Source: Deroplatys truncata (lineage: Eukaryota > Arthropoda > Insecta > Mantodea > Mantidae). Taken from it: DNA of 64,000 bases. The position numbers were made by a program, and so were the translations under genes. The stretch lies in assembly GCA_030765065.1 (NCBI GenBank), contig CM060990.1:665024618-665088617 (forward strand), given 5' to 3'. This document shows, piece after piece, positions 11,439 through 23,368 of the stretch (positions are counted from its first letter, which is position 1; every line of letters begins with the position of its first letter). The notes beneath the pieces were generated by a model. That model was not told where the DNA came from, ran no database searches, and saw nothing but the letters and a program-made list of their open reading frames with translations.

Positions 11439-12425
11439 TGAAGAAGATGGTTTGTTGCTGCTACGTATGGAAAGCCAGTTTGAAGAATGTGTATTATATT
11501 TCGACTGTTGGGGAGCCGAACTTGAAGTAGTTGCAGCCGCACGTATGGTAAAAGGTTTCCGGTAGCCTTCACCCCCAAAAAATGTACTTTCCGGTGGCCT
11601 TTGCCCCAAGTTTAAAAAATATTAACTTTGTAATTTTGACTGTTTCTTTAAATATTATATATTTATGATTTGCCTCGGTTGCGTCACTATTTATATTTTT
11701 TAGAGACATGAATGTCTTAGCAGGGAGTCGTGCGACTGAAGAATGTAGGCTTACACAGATTATAATTTTACTTCACTCCTTTTATTAATGCTTGACACAA
11801 TTTAAATAACACTTCACTGATATAGAGGGAGCTGTGAGATTTATTTAATTACTTGCACTTTTTAACACGTAAACTATTTTTGTCTCACACAAAATACGTA
11901 TTAAATTTCTCGAGGAGGTGTCTAGCGTCCGGATAGAAACGCTGTCTACAAGCAACGCGTCCAGTTATGAGCACTGTCTACAAGCAACTGATCTCTGAAT
12001 TTGAAAATTTTGCTATATCTCAGTTTCTGATTGGCTAATCCTAGTCCAATAGAATACCTTCATTTAACTAAAGCTTTTTCTGGATGTTTATTGGCTATTT
12101 TATAAACTGTCACAAAAATTACATTATTGTTGCTCCAAGAATGACTAGTAGCATTATTAAACCTTCTAATCCATTATTGCCTCAAGGCTACCTCATTGTT
12201 AGCAACTTTAACCTATTATTCTCACAGCTCCTACATTATTAAATTACGTAATACATTCACATAACATTATTACACATGTATACAATAATATAAACATATA
12301 CAATGACTGTAATATACACTTTTTATATATTGTTACATACACATATTGCTTTAAGGCGGGCTGTTATTGAATTTTTTATTATATAATTTGACTAAAATCA
12401 TTTAAGTGTTAAAAATACTGCCTCA
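11439..12425 (-). mobile_element. Solo LTR, family LTR-A, copy 1
   Basis: A 987-bp element reads TGAGGCAG...CTTCTTCA on the minus strand. It is flanked by exact 4-bp duplications CACT (11435-11438 and 12426-12429). TG...CA ends with a 4-bp duplication and no coding region indicate a solo LTR left by recombination of a retrotransposon. This copy has a local duplication (GCTGTCTACAAGCAAC appears twice near 11940-11995) and a diverged 3' end. No primer binding site or gag/pol sequence adjoins it. Confidence 0.85.
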
Positions 12426-12649
12426 CACTTTCTTAAAGATAACCAACCATGTTACTAACATCAAAGTAGATCCACTAAGCACTTGGAAGTTGTTCGCATC
12501 ATCCTGAAATTTCCTGAACGTAAACATGTCATTTACTCCAGAAAAAGTGATTCGCAGAAAAAGCAAAATTGAGAAAAACAAAACTCACATATATCTGCAA
12601 AGAAAGAAGCCGCATGGCTGGAGCACACGGAAGCTGCCATACTTGACAC

Positions 12650-12915
12650 TGGTACCAATTTGTAGAGCAAAACTTCCCCTTAAAGATGGGCTAAGGTTTA
12701 TTCTAAAGTGTGTTGGAGTTATGGCTTTTTTTTCTGTGAAGTGCTGCAGAATGCACATTACAAAATAACAGATGCAGATATTTTAAAAATATATTTAAAA
12801 TATAAAAATTTAGTCTACAGTGATTAAATATATATATATATAAAATTAAAGAGAAAATTACAATTAATAAGGCTTCAAAATATCTAAATACATAATTTTC
12901 TTGCGTTTTCGCCAT
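12650..12915 (-). repeat. R3 repeat copy
   Basis: On the minus strand it begins CTTAAGGGAAGGCCAAATGG and includes the TTTTAAATATATTTTTAAAA and CTCTACAAATTGGTACC blocks. Both blocks have counterparts at 22735-23010 and, more weakly, 47440-47715. A (AT)n run lies at 12829-12842. It is probably a non-autonomous DNA element, but its ends were not resolved. Confidence 0.55.
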
Positions 12916-14477
12916 TTGGCCTTCCCTTAAGTTGTTTTATGTTGATTTTATGTTGTTTATTAATAAAACCAAAACCTAGGGAATAACATTGACATTCAAC
13001 ATTTATTTAATTAATTTAATACCCGAGGTTTATTACAGTATGTTCATACTATTAAACGTTTCAGTTCTGTAGCTTTAACAGTTTCTGAGGAAATGGTCCA
13101 TATATAGACTTTTTCACACCCCGTATTACAGATATTAGTAACTTTTATTTAGTAGCATACACTACTTAAATTATTTTATGATGAAAAAGGGTCATAAGTT
13201 AAGGATGTAATACGTTGTTTTGCTCGGAAAGCTAAATCGAAATTTTAAGGCAGAACATAAGATGTTTTGTCCTTCCCCTCTTCCCCCAAGTCACTCTTAA
13301 AAGTTGTTTGAAGTTTAGTATTTATTCTGCTTTTCCTTGAATTACACAAAACGCGCGCGCGCACGTTTCTCCGTTTTTCATGCAACGTCAGAATCCTAAG
13401 GTGAGAGTTGGACAAACGGAGAGGGTAGTGATTGTTTTCATTTATTTATTTATTTATTTATTAAAGGTCGATCAGCCGTTTCCCGCTTTATAAATCAGAC
13501 GAATACAAGACACGAGGTGACAGAAAATACATAAGGTGACACAAAACAAAGGTATAAAGAAATATATAGAAAATGACAAAATTAGGAAACTCCAGTCGGA
13601 CCGCTCTTTACGTAATACCGTGGTGACAAGAGTCCAAGCAAAGGTTAAACTGCCATCAGGATTGTTTATAATTGCAAGGAAAGACAAAAACGTTACGCCA
13701 TTACTTCCATAAGACACTCCTAATTATATACAGTAAGTCATATGTTCATTTTAAACCGTTTTATAAGGAATTTTTTTTTTTGAAATGCGTGGTTTCTCCT
13801 CACTTTATCCAAACGGCATAACAAAATGGGGATGAGGATTAAATAAAATACAACAAAACAAATTTGATCATAACCGGAATTTCAGATTTATAACATGTTC
13901 TAACCACAAAAATCGCAAACATTCCAACACCAAACAGGTTTTGCTCCTTATTCAAAACTTGAGGAATAAGATCCTTTCTTATCCTATGAAAACGCAATCT
14001 TGAATCTTCCAAGTCCCAGAAAATAGAGACAAAATATCAAGAAATCGAGCAAATTACTTTTCAACGGAGCCCTCCATAAAATCTGTAGAACAGTATGGCT
14101 CTAGCAATAACATTACTAGTCCCACTATATCAGCGAAGCCCAACCTCTTCTCCTGAGCTAATGATATCACATTGTCACTTCACCCCACCTTCTTTGTTTT
14201 GTGTTATGAAGCATTTCCCCTTTACTCACTCTGACGGCGATCGCAATGGCACGTTGCAAGTTAATCAGAGTTTGTAATTGCCATAAGCACACGTCATAGC
14301 TCCGCGAAGTACATCCGCCCTCCCGTTTCGCTTAAGCTTGGGTAACACTATATCCTAGCGCTTCCTAACCCACTTACGTAACACATGGATTGAAATGTGA
14401 ATATCGAATGTTTTGGTCGAATGCCTTACTCCTCAGAGTTATTTAAACTGTAGGGAAACTAAAAGTGTTGCATGTGT
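12916..14477. other. Unassigned region with simple repeats
   Basis: It contains a short (CG)n run at about 13351-13364 and an ATTT microsatellite at 13439-13465. The sequence right of the microsatellite may be the 3' end of a minus-strand LINE ending in a TAAA tail, but no reverse-transcriptase frame is visible. The 81-codon minus frame at 13472-13717 has no known motif. Confidence 0.4.
13439..13465. repeat. (TTTA)n microsatellite
   Basis: Six to seven TTTA units are followed by AAAGGTCGATCAGCC. Confidence 0.9.
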
Positions 14478-14923
14478 TGCATTCACATGCCTTTCTCTTC
14501 ACTCTTCTACAAGCTATTCTTATAAAAGCTTCTTCTATCTACCTCCTATTAGTTGAGATAAACTTTAGTTCCACATTTACACATTTCGATAAGTCTATGA
14601 AGAATATAACGTGCTAAATCTACTTTAAAAAGCAAGTCGCTCTCTGTGGCTTTGAAATTCTGCTCTTTGCAGGACCACCAGAAAAACGAACAACCATCTA
14701 CAGTTTGAAAAAAAGTAGGAGTAAATGCAAGTTCTAACCACTAGCAAAGAATTTCTCTGAAATGGTGAACACTGTAAAAACTTCTTTAACATGAATTGTG
14801 TGGTTTAATGAGATCTGCATTCTTTGTATAGTAAGATTTTGTCTAACTCTTACGGTTTACTAATTATACAAAAGTCATTCAGAGTAAAGTAGACTTCACA
14901 GGCAATTTCCAGAAAATTCAGTA

Positions 14924-16033
14924 GGGGAAAGGTCCCTAATTTGAACCGCCTCTTAAATTGAACCGCTCCGATATTTTCCAAACTGTTCGACAGATGTCAC
15001 CATAATCCTAGCAGAATAGTAGCGTGTACAGCTATGAATGCTTGGAGTTGTTGACTTTGCATTCTGAGCTGTGGTTTCAGTTGTATGAAGTGTAGTGTGT
15101 TTTTAGTGCCTCAGAAGTAATATTTGACTCATCTACTTAAGCCTATAGGACCAATTAGATAAATTTGAGATTCTCTACATATATATATATATATTACATG
15201 TTATAAAGTATTCCTTACGAGCAGTTCCTTGTCATATAGATGCTAAAGCTTCCAAAATGGCGTGGCTCGTAAATTGAACCACTGTTTGAATCCTACATTG
15301 AACTGGTCCAATTTAGGAAACCTATTGAAGTTTTAGGATTGCTCAACTGCGAATAGTATATCGTGTGAATAAATATCCACATAATATGCTAAGTTAAAAA
15401 AAATGATGTTAAAAACAGTGAATGACATGAATATGTGAATTGTCTGAAATGATGGACATGAACCAGTGTGCGAGTTGTAGGATATGGCTTAACCAAAAGT
15501 GTGCAAAAGTTAGTGACAAGAAGAAAGTGTTTTATTTTGAAGACTTGTGTATAATTGGACTCTTCTGTATGAGAGTAAAAATTAGTAAAAACTGTATATT
15601 TGCAAATAATACCTATTCCAAAAACCAAGTGATTGTCATTATATAAAAATTCAAAATGTTCAAGGAAATTGCTATTCTTATCACAATTTTGGACTCTACT
15701 TTTGTTGCTGATAGCACATTTGTTTTGAATGTACAATAAAGTAGGTGTATCTTGTATTAATAAAAATACTTTTAAACTTAAAAAGTATGTGGTTCATTTT
15801 AAGACACGGGTGGTTCAATTTAAGGACCACGTTCGTAATTTGAACCAATTTACACCATCTCACTTTTCAAATGTTATTTACTTCATAATTGTATTAATTT
15901 TAAATTGTGTTGAGGATATTTATAGCTCAAACATTTGCCCCTTTAACGCTTTCGTTTCTGAAAATTTTGATTTGAAAATATAATTATTATTTACTAATTA
16001 GGCTCAAGTGGTTCAATATAGGGACCTTTCCTC
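14924..16033 (+). mobile_element. TA-flanked DNA element with zinc-finger remnant
   Basis: A 1110-bp element with TA at 14922-14923 and 16034-16035. The ends are GGGGAAAGGTCCCTAATTTG and, read inward from the right, GAGGAAAGGTCCCTATATTG. Several further TTGAACC/GGTTCAA copies lie inside both halves (near 14960, 15277, 15296, 15813 and 15840), like multiple transposase-binding sites. A short coding remnant lies in the middle. TA target and inverted ends fit the Tc1/mariner/pogo superfamily. It is a deleted derivative. Confidence 0.85.
15440..15646 (+). pseudogene. Possible C-terminal zinc-finger remnant of a transposase
   Basis: The 68-residue frame reads QCASCRIWLNQKCAKVSDKK followed by a further cysteine (EDLC). 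The C-x2-C-x2-W...CA...C spacing resembles the C-terminal PHD-like finger of some insect pogo/Tigger-type transposases. No DDE catalytic sequence is left. This is a pattern-based inference, and the frame is short enough that chance is not excluded. Confidence 0.45.
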
Positions 16034-16302
16034 TATATACATTTTGTCATGTAAATATCTTCATTAAATGGTATTTTAAACAAAACCGTTAGTCATTTTT
16101 TAAAAAAAATGTAACATTTTCCATATAAAGTGTAGTTTGGAATGGGGGATTTTATTGAAAAACTTTGTGGCACATCCTTGGAATATACTGAACTTAAGTA
16201 CTAAGTTTGGCATTTATCGAACATTTTGTTTTAGACTTATGCTGTTGAAGATACACAGCAGGCACTAACCTTTGGTTAAAAATGCTTCAAAACGTATCAC
16301 AT

Positions 16303-17318
16303 TGAGGCAGTATTTTTAATACTTGAGTAATTTCAATTAAATTATATAATATGTAAATTCAATAACAGCCCGCCTTGAAGCAATATGTACGTAATAATTT
16401 ATAAATATGTATGTAACAGTCATTGCTTATGCTTATTTTTATTGTAAACATGTTCAATAATGTTATGTGAATAAATTATGTGATTTAATAACGCAGGAGC
16501 TGTGAGAATAATAAGTTTAATGTTGCTAACAATGAGATAACAATGAGGTAACCTTGAGGCAATAATGAGTTTGAGAGTTTGACTACTACTAGTCATGATT
16601 AGGGCAGCAATAACGTAAATCTTGTGACAGTTTTTAAAATAGCTAATCAACAGCCAGAAAAAGCTTTAATTAAATGCAGGTATGCTATTGGACTAGGATT
16701 AGCCAATCAGAGACTTGAAATACAGAAGCTTACGGATTTTGACGGTTGAAATATTTTCAGTTGCCTGCAGACCTTGGTAGTGACCGGATGGTGGATGTGT
16801 TCTCTAAAGAAATATTACGTATTCGTGTGTAACGAAAATTAAGTATACGCGTTAATAAAGTGCAAGTTTTAAATTAAAGAACCTCACAGCTCTTAATATC
16901 AGTGTAGTGCTGTTTAGTTTGTGCCAAGGATTAATAAAAAGAAGTGAATTTAAACTTAAAATCTGCGTAAGCCTACATTCTTGTCGCATCACGCCCTGAT
17001 TAAGAGAAACGTGTCTCTAAAGTAGTACTGAAGCAGCCGAGGCAAACCTAAATATAAATACTATCTATAGAAGCAGTTTAATAACAAAGTTAATAATATT
17101 TTTTAAACTTGGAGCGCAACAACAAAAATACAACATCTTTAAATCGACTTCACATACGTAACAGCACATTACGTAACAAACAATCTTCTTCAGACTGACG
17201 TCCAAAGCGTGGTGTATAAACTTCAACAACAATAAACTTCAACAGTTGAAGAACAAAACTTCAAGTTGGCTCCCATAAGTGGGGCAGTTAAACTAAAGCA
17301 ACTATTAAATCTTTTTCA
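16303..17318 (+). mobile_element. Solo LTR, family LTR-A, copy 2
   Basis: The 1016-bp element starts TGAGGCAGTATTTTTAATAC and ends TCTTTTTCA. Exact 4-bp duplications ACAT lie at 16299-16302 and 17319-17322, inside an R2 copy. This copy shows that the duplication is 4 bp rather than 5, because the fifth base differs. A CCAAT motif (TTAGCCAATCAGAG) lies near 16699 and an AATAAA near 16934, as expected for U3 and R of an LTR. Confidence 0.9.
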
Positions 17319-17395
17319 ACATCGAATGATTTTTCGGTGGAATACAAAACTTCCTCTTACCTACTATAGGTAAATGACAGAGAAAATAAAAAGCA

Positions 17396-18560
17396 GTGAC
17401 TGTTTTCGAACGATCAGTCATTTTAAGTGACAGGCAACAGTTACAAAATGGACTGGAATTGATATTATCTTTCTGCTCAGAGTGTGAAGATTTGGTTGTA
17501 GTGAGTGTTACTATAACTCATCTTTGTGAAACATTGGACTTCGTCCCTTTTTCAAATGATGGATTCAAATGTATTCCCAGTCATGGCATCGTCATTCTGT
17601 ACAGTATTCATTAACTGCCCAATCTGCATTTTCTAACCAACAGCTGTTCTGTGCATCTAGATTTAATGCGGCAGAGTCGCTGTGTGGAGTGATTCATTAC
17701 TGGACCCTTATATTCAGCGTTGTGTGCCTGTTTGTGGTAACAGGCTACAGACCAGAACAACTTTCCTTTGAAAAGACTGCGCGAAATGAGCTGCTTGCGA
17801 CCGCCAGGTGTCATTGTACCGGGTCTTTGTGGGTTTTGTCGCCCGTTCCACCTCAGCTGGTGGGATTCTCAGTGACAGCATAGCTCCCTATGCACGCTAC
17901 TCGAGCCTGCGCATAAACTGTGACAATTGTAATAACGTATCCGCTATTTTGGAACGGTTACGGGAGTGATTCCGTTCCAAAAAGTAGTCGCCGTTCCGTT
18001 TATACAGTTCCAAAGTAACAATCGCAACGTTCGAGTATTATATATCCGGTTCCAAAGGTAACGTTCTGATCGTAGAGTAAGTTGTACTACATTCAAACCA
18101 ATGCTGTAGTTGGGAAAACAATTTAGGCGGTACTCGCCATAAATTTAGTTTCTAGATGGATTCCTTGGTTGGCCGCAGTTCCTACACGTTGATCGTGTTG
18201 ATCGTCTCGGGATCTGAGCCAAGACTGCACATTTGGTTGGGGATTAAATTGTCCAAGTGGTGGATCAACACTTTTTAGAAGGAAAAAAATGAGTCTACCG
18301 GTTGGCTCTAACAACACTTAACGGTTTGCTCTACCTAGTGTTCCTCTTCCTGCTGTGATGGCATTCATCATGGGTGGATTCGTCTGCAATTGTCGCAGTA
18401 ATCTGTTCGTGTTATCTTATTTGCTATTTGGCGCCTGTTATTGTTTTACTATTTTGAAGTTTGGGTTCTTTGTCCTCCGGCTAGCTATTATTATTCAGTC
18501 GAGCAAATATCTCTTGAACAGGGCGTGTAAACGGAAAGGAGTTGTTACTAAAAGATAACA
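17396..18560. other. Unassigned region
   Basis: No gene recognised. Between 17940 and 18065 the motif GGAACGG or its complement recurs several times. The same motif appears at 19922-19970 next to a CAGTG. This resembles the ends of some hAT elements, but no paired termini or 8-bp duplication were found. Confidence 0.35.
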
Positions 18561-18561
18561 C

Positions 18562-19212
18562 TGATAAAAGAATTTGTTTTTACACTTTTATTGCCGTCAC
18601 ATTTAATTAATTTCACATATTTAATCTTGATACACGCCTGACTGAAACTGTTATATTTTCTAATGTAACTACAATCAGTTATTTGCCGCGCACTATTGAT
18701 TCGCGTATTTCACATTTTGTAACAAACTTTACGACGCGAGAGATTCTGTAGAATTGCGTAATGTGTACCTCATGAATGCTTCCTTAGAACTGCCTGACGT
18801 GTAACTCGCGAGAGAGATTTCTTAGAACTGCGCGACGTTTACCTTGTGAATGATTCTGTAGAACTGCGCGATACTTGCCTATGGCTCAAGAATTTATACT
18901 CCCTCACCCCGATATACCTAACCATTATAATAGAGCTGCTATTGGTTAATAAATCGCGCCAACATTAGCGTCTGTTTTATAAGTCAATCAAAATTACAAA
19001 CACATATGCTCTAGGGAAGATATTCCCTCCATTTCTAAAGAAAGGCGCGCTACCCTGACGTCATTTGTTTGTCTCACGTCTTTGCCGTGTAAATTTATTT
19101 CCTAACAATGCTTATAGCTAACAAACATCTAAAATCATTGTCATACAATAATGTTAATTTACACTACAATCACTCTGGTATTCACAGTGTTGTGATATAA
19201 AATACTGCCTCA
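18562..19212 (-). mobile_element. Probable solo LTR, family LTR-B
   Basis: Read on the minus strand it starts TGAGGCAGTATTTTATATCA, sharing the first 14 bases with LTR-A. It then carries a CCAAT motif (AACCAATAGCAG), a TATA-like GGGAGTATAAATTC, four imperfect direct repeats and a late AATAAA (GGCAATAAAAGTG). This is the order expected of U3-R-U5. Body sequence differs from LTR-A. The 3' boundary is uncertain and no target duplication was recognised. Confidence 0.55.
18735..18880 (-). repeat. Short tandem repeat inside LTR-B
   Basis: About four imperfect units of roughly 35-50 bp carry a core like GCGCAGTTCTACAGAATC, read on the minus strand. They lie between the TATA-like motif and the AATAAA, where the transcribed leader of an LTR would be. 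Confidence 0.7.
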
Positions 19213-20289
19213 CAATCAAAATTAATTCACCATGATACTTTATTACGAACATATATACACTAAATGTAAAACGTGTTACCATGCAACTAAGTAAGAAGTA
19301 CATTTCCATATTTTTCTATAAAACATTTCATTTCGCATTATTTTGTTTTTGAAATATAAAGATGAATGTTTTGCAGCTACGCTGGCAATGTGTTCAGTTT
19401 TTAGATGGCACGGTGTACCGCCCCGTACCATCGGAAATACAGCCCTAATTACAACTATTACAAATACGTGTAATACGTGAAACTTGGAACCATCCCCGCT
19501 TCCAAGTTCCAACAGAGCGCATCGTCTACTAGAAATCCTCCGACAATCAAATTTCACTATGCTATTGAGCTTTAGCGATATACATGTTAATGGCAGTTAC
19601 CCGAGGTGCCGTTTTGGGTTAATATCAGGGAAACTGGTGCATGATGTTTGTTAGGATGATGCTATATTTAACGTGAGTTAAGTGAGGAGTAGTAGTTATA
19701 CGTATATAGATATATTGTCATTAACAGTACATTGAGAACTCGTGGTTCAGGGCGGAAGGAAGAGAAAGGAGGGGAGCATCGCTTGCCGATAGCGGAACGA
19801 AGAATCACGATTGTTACGAAAGAGCCCGAATAGGGCAGGCAACGTAACTGCATCAAGAGTGTCTTGCTGTTCCAATTACGGCTATGCATAAATACTCGAG
19901 GGGACTGCACGATTGGCATATTGGAACGGTTATTTGGAACCCAGTGTTTTTTTTAAGGAACGGTCGGAACTGCTACTGAAATATAACTATTTCGCTCACC
20001 TTTAAATTGCTTTGAACAGTCGATGTTGTGCGTATAAAGTGTTGTAAGTGTTATTAGTGCTTTAGTATGATTTTCAATATGCCTTTACATCGTCTTCACG
20101 CATAACAAGAATTATGTATGATTCGTGTGCGAAAAGAGAAAGGGAAATTAGAAGGAGATTTTTAATGGCAGCTGTAACTAATACTGTGTGAAAATGTGTT
20201 ATTAAGCTCATATTTTTTTTCTTTTTTATTGTTTCATTTATACAGCACATTTAACTTCTATGGCCATATCGGGGACTTTTCTGAAACGA
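19213..20289. other. Unassigned region
   Basis: No gene or complete repeat recognised. A possible hAT-like end (CAGTGTTTTTTTTAAGGAAC, about 19942) has no partner that I could find. Confidence 0.4.
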
Positions 20290-20515
20290 TTTACCCATGG
20301 TGTTTTTGCTCTCTGAACTGTAGGTTCTTAATGTTGGGTTTTTCGTTAAATTTTACGTTAAATACACTCGTTCATTCCCGCATTCACACTACCAGACTCT
20401 GTGGAGGATGGGGAATGATTTTGGGAAAAGAAAGGTTTCCCCACTTCAGCCGGAAATCGAATCCGGCACCTCGTTGAAAAGTCAGAACGCTGACAACTCC
20501 ACCACAAAAGCAGTC
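20290..20515 (-). mobile_element. tRNA-derived SINE, unassigned family
   Basis: On the minus strand a tRNA-like head (GTGGTGGAGTTGTCAGCG, then B-box-like GGATTCGATTTCC) is followed by a body with GGAAACCTTTCTTTTCCC. It is single-copy here. Boundaries are approximate. Confidence 0.55.
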
Positions 20516-20597
20516 ACTGTGGAATTCATTATATATAAAAACAAATTTTAAGAAGGCTTGTCCATTCTGAGTGGAAGAGAAGCTATTAGTGTTTACT

Positions 20598-20600
20598 GAA

Positions 20601-20643
<43 letters not shown>
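20598..20643. repeat. (AAT)n microsatellite
   Basis: About 13 AAT units directly abut the tail end of SINE S1 copy b, so they probably grew from the SINE's AT-rich tail. Confidence 0.95.
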
Positions 20644-20903
20644 GCCTGGTTCTTAGCTTCCCATTCTATATTGGGCGTGAAAGACCAGAAATTTTGCTCA
20701 GAGGCCTCTTTATCAGGCTCGAGGTTCTTTTACGTGCCGTAAATCTACGTACAACACGGGACCACTGGCTTTACTTCCCTTCCTAAAGAAGCCATGCCAA
20801 GGATTTTTACGCCCGAAAAAATCCAACGCCCTCCACCAGGTTTGAACCCACGATCTCTGGAACTAGAGCTAGCATAGTACCCCTAGACCACGGAGAACGG
20901 CTT
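20644..20903 (-). mobile_element. SINE family S1, copy b
   Basis: The body is complete from CCCATTCTATATTGGGCGTG to the tRNA-like head with B box TGGGTTCAAACC (minus strand). The usual ATAAATAAAAC tail is absent and replaced by the AAT microsatellite. Confidence 0.9.
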
Positions 20904-21044
20904 ACTTGTTCCTCGATTGCGTAAATGAAGTGAGGCGGGAATCTTTATTTTGTGCTTACAGACTTATTTATAACATACTAGAACGCAGCACAAGCTCCGA
21001 TGATAAAGTTTCAACTTGTGTTTTTGAATAACAAGTTTCTTTAC

Positions 21045-22110
21045 TTTCTTACTGCGTATAAGTAGGGGAAGTATTGTATTGCACCCAAAAATTCAATACT
21101 AAGATTTAACCAGAAATATATACCTTGAATTCCTCTGGACCCCCTAAAAAGCATTTTTAGAAAAAGGTCCGTGTGTGTATTTATCTCTGAATAGCATAAC
21201 TCCAAAACGTAAATTCGGTAAATACTAAACTTAGTATTTAAGTTCGGTATCTTCCAAAGATGCAATACAAAGTTTTTCAAGTAAGTCCCACGGCTCCAAC
21301 TACCCTCTACATGGAACATTTTTCGAAATCTTTAATTTGTTAAAGTGCCTCTAACGGTTTTGATTAAAATACCGTATATTAAAGATATTTACATGGCAAA
21401 TATAAGGTATATCTTTAATTTTGTGCGAAAACACTGTGAAGTCCTCTTCATTCTGAAGGAATTTTCTTGTTTAACTGGTAAACGTTAAACGACAGACAAA
21501 AACATACTTGATAAAAAAATATATAAAATGTAGATATCTATAAAACACACAACCTATTTCAAATAATGTTTGTTACATAAGCCAATACGTTGTTATTCTT
21601 TTAAAGTCCTCTTAATTTTCAGTTGTTTCTCGGGATTTCATGGAAGAGTATCGAATTTTAAGGCCAGCATATTACATCCGATTGTTAAACATTTGATTAT
21701 TGCTGTTCTCTTTGAATATATAACGAAAATAATATAACCGATAATTTTGCTCAGGGGCCTCTTTATCAGGCTTGAGGTTCTTTTACGAGCCGTAAATCTA
21801 CTACACGGGACCGCCGGCTTTACTTCACTTTCGAAGGAAGCCATAGTAAGGATTTTTACTCCAGAAAAAATTCATCGCTCTCCGCCGGGTTTGAACCCGC
21901 GACCTCGAGGCTAGCGTAGTAACCACTACACCACGGAGGACATCTATAACGAAATGTGTAAGGTAGGTATTTCTGCAAAAGTTTATCTGAATTAAAATGA
22001 AGTAGATAGGAAGAAAAGCTTTAGTAGGAGTAGTTTATATACCTACCCACTAATAAACGAAAAGGGTAGAGAAAGTCATGTGAATGTATCACATCAGATT
22101 TTCCGGCACG
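21045..22110 (+). repeat. R2 repeat copy, forward, interrupted by a SINE
   Basis: The left end TTACTTTCTTACTGCGTATA and right end GGGTAGAGAAAGTCATGTGA are inverted matches over the core ACTTTCTCTACC. Removing SINE copy c leaves about 0.87 kb. The GTGTGTGTATT near 21172 marks the position where other R2 copies carry long dinucleotide repeats. The coding-like frames across it have no motif. Confidence 0.8.
21745..21943 (-). mobile_element. SINE family S1, copy c (truncated)
   Basis: It lacks the distal body and tail and starts at TTTTGCTCAGGGGCCTC. The tRNA-like head is well kept (GTAGTGGTTACTACGCTAGC on the minus strand, B box GCGGGTTCAAACC). It lies within R2. Confidence 0.85.
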
Positions 22111-22734
22111 TTGTTCTGCACAATATTGAGGTTCCCCAGATTTCTCTTCTATGCTAATGGGAAAATAGTGACAGAAGATGCATTTTTCTCGAGAGAAGTA
22201 GTCAGAAATTAGAAGCTAGAAAACAAGTAAAGACGCTGCAATTTGTCGAAGGCTGTTTTGTTCTCTTTCTAGGCCTTCAAGGAAACAAACAAAGCTTTTA
22301 ATGCAGCCGGAATGAAAAATGAAGAGTGTAGAACACACCCATCACATCTAAGGAAAACACTCCACTGCAATTCTATTCCATCACCATTATAATTGCTTTA
22401 TTTTCTGGAATAATGCAGTTCCTTAATGGGTCTTGTCCCTCTGAGAAGGAGCTTCCTTGCTTCTTTAGAATACGAAGCTCGAAACTCTGAAACCACGGTC
22501 AGTCGACCAGATAATAATGTGATTTTCTGTAAGTGTGCTTGCAAAGTCCGGAACTTGTGCTCGGTAAAATTAATGGTCAGGGAAGTAAGTACCTGTCTTG
22601 GTAATGTTAAATTATCTAAATTCAGATACATTTCTCAGGGACCACTCCTTGTAATGACTTGAAACTCTTTGAAGGCTTAAACGATTCCTTTGTTTCAAAC
22701 TTGAATACTACGATATTTGTAATTCGTCTAAGTT
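22111..22734. other. Unassigned region
   Basis: Nothing recognised. Two antisense frames of 77-78 codons at 22398-22662 have no motif. Confidence 0.45.
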
Positions 22735-23010
22735 GGCAGACTAAATGGCTAAAGTTGCCAAAAATGACATTTTTAGCTTTGGTGTAGTCTTAAAAATTAA
22801 AATTTCCTGTTTATATATTTTATCATTGTAGGCATAATATTTCCATTTTAAATATATTTTTAAAAATGCTGGTGCATCTGCCATTTTTACTCCGGCTTTG
22901 AATTACACAGTTAATTTTAGCTCTCTCTTTTAGGAAAGCATTGCTATACAAATTGGAAAAAGTTCTAAATATGGTGGCTTCCACGTGTTCAAATAATGTG
23001 ATCTTAGCTT
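22735..23010 (+). repeat. R3 repeat copy
   Basis: It shares AAATGGCTAAAGTTGCC-type start sequence, TTTTAAATATATTTTTAAAAA (22848-22868) and a GCTATACAAATTGG-like segment near 22950 with the copy at 12650-12915. It is diverged and non-coding. Confidence 0.5.
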
Positions 23011-23368
23011 TGTAAATACATGTGAGGCTATTTGTGTCAACTTTTGCTTTGAATAGCGTTTCCTCTGAATGACATATTCTGATATAAATGACACTATTCT
23101 GATAGTTTTAACACAAACTATTCAAGATAGTTGATTCGAACTTTGATATAACATAAACAATACCTCAGTGGTATTGCTGGTCAATTTTGGTGTTAATAAA
23201 TTGTTCAGTTACGTTTTAAATTTGGATACCTTTTCTCTCTTATTTTACGTCTCTTTAACCACATGATCATATTGCGACGGATCTGTTAGGAGATAACTAG
23301 TGGATCGGTGTGAGGCGGATAGTTAGCCTTCTAGATATCTTCCCTGTACCATATTATTTTGCTATGTT

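Larger units (their letters stand above)
14478..17395 (-). repeat. R2 repeat copy, reverse, with two insertions
   Basis: R2 sequence is present at 14478-14923, 16034-16302 and 17319-17395. Removing the TA element (14924-16033) and the solo LTR (16303-17318) leaves a continuous copy of about 0.8 kb. The joins are clean: CAG-TA-TATACATTTTGTCAT at the first and CGTATC-ACAT-CGAATGATTTTT at the second. This identifies R2 as older than both insertions. Confidence 0.85.

Noticed and set aside
17940-19970. A 2-kb hAT element between GGAACGG-rich ends
   Set aside because: The two ends do not form a clear inverted repeat, there is no 8-bp duplication, and LTR-B lies between them.
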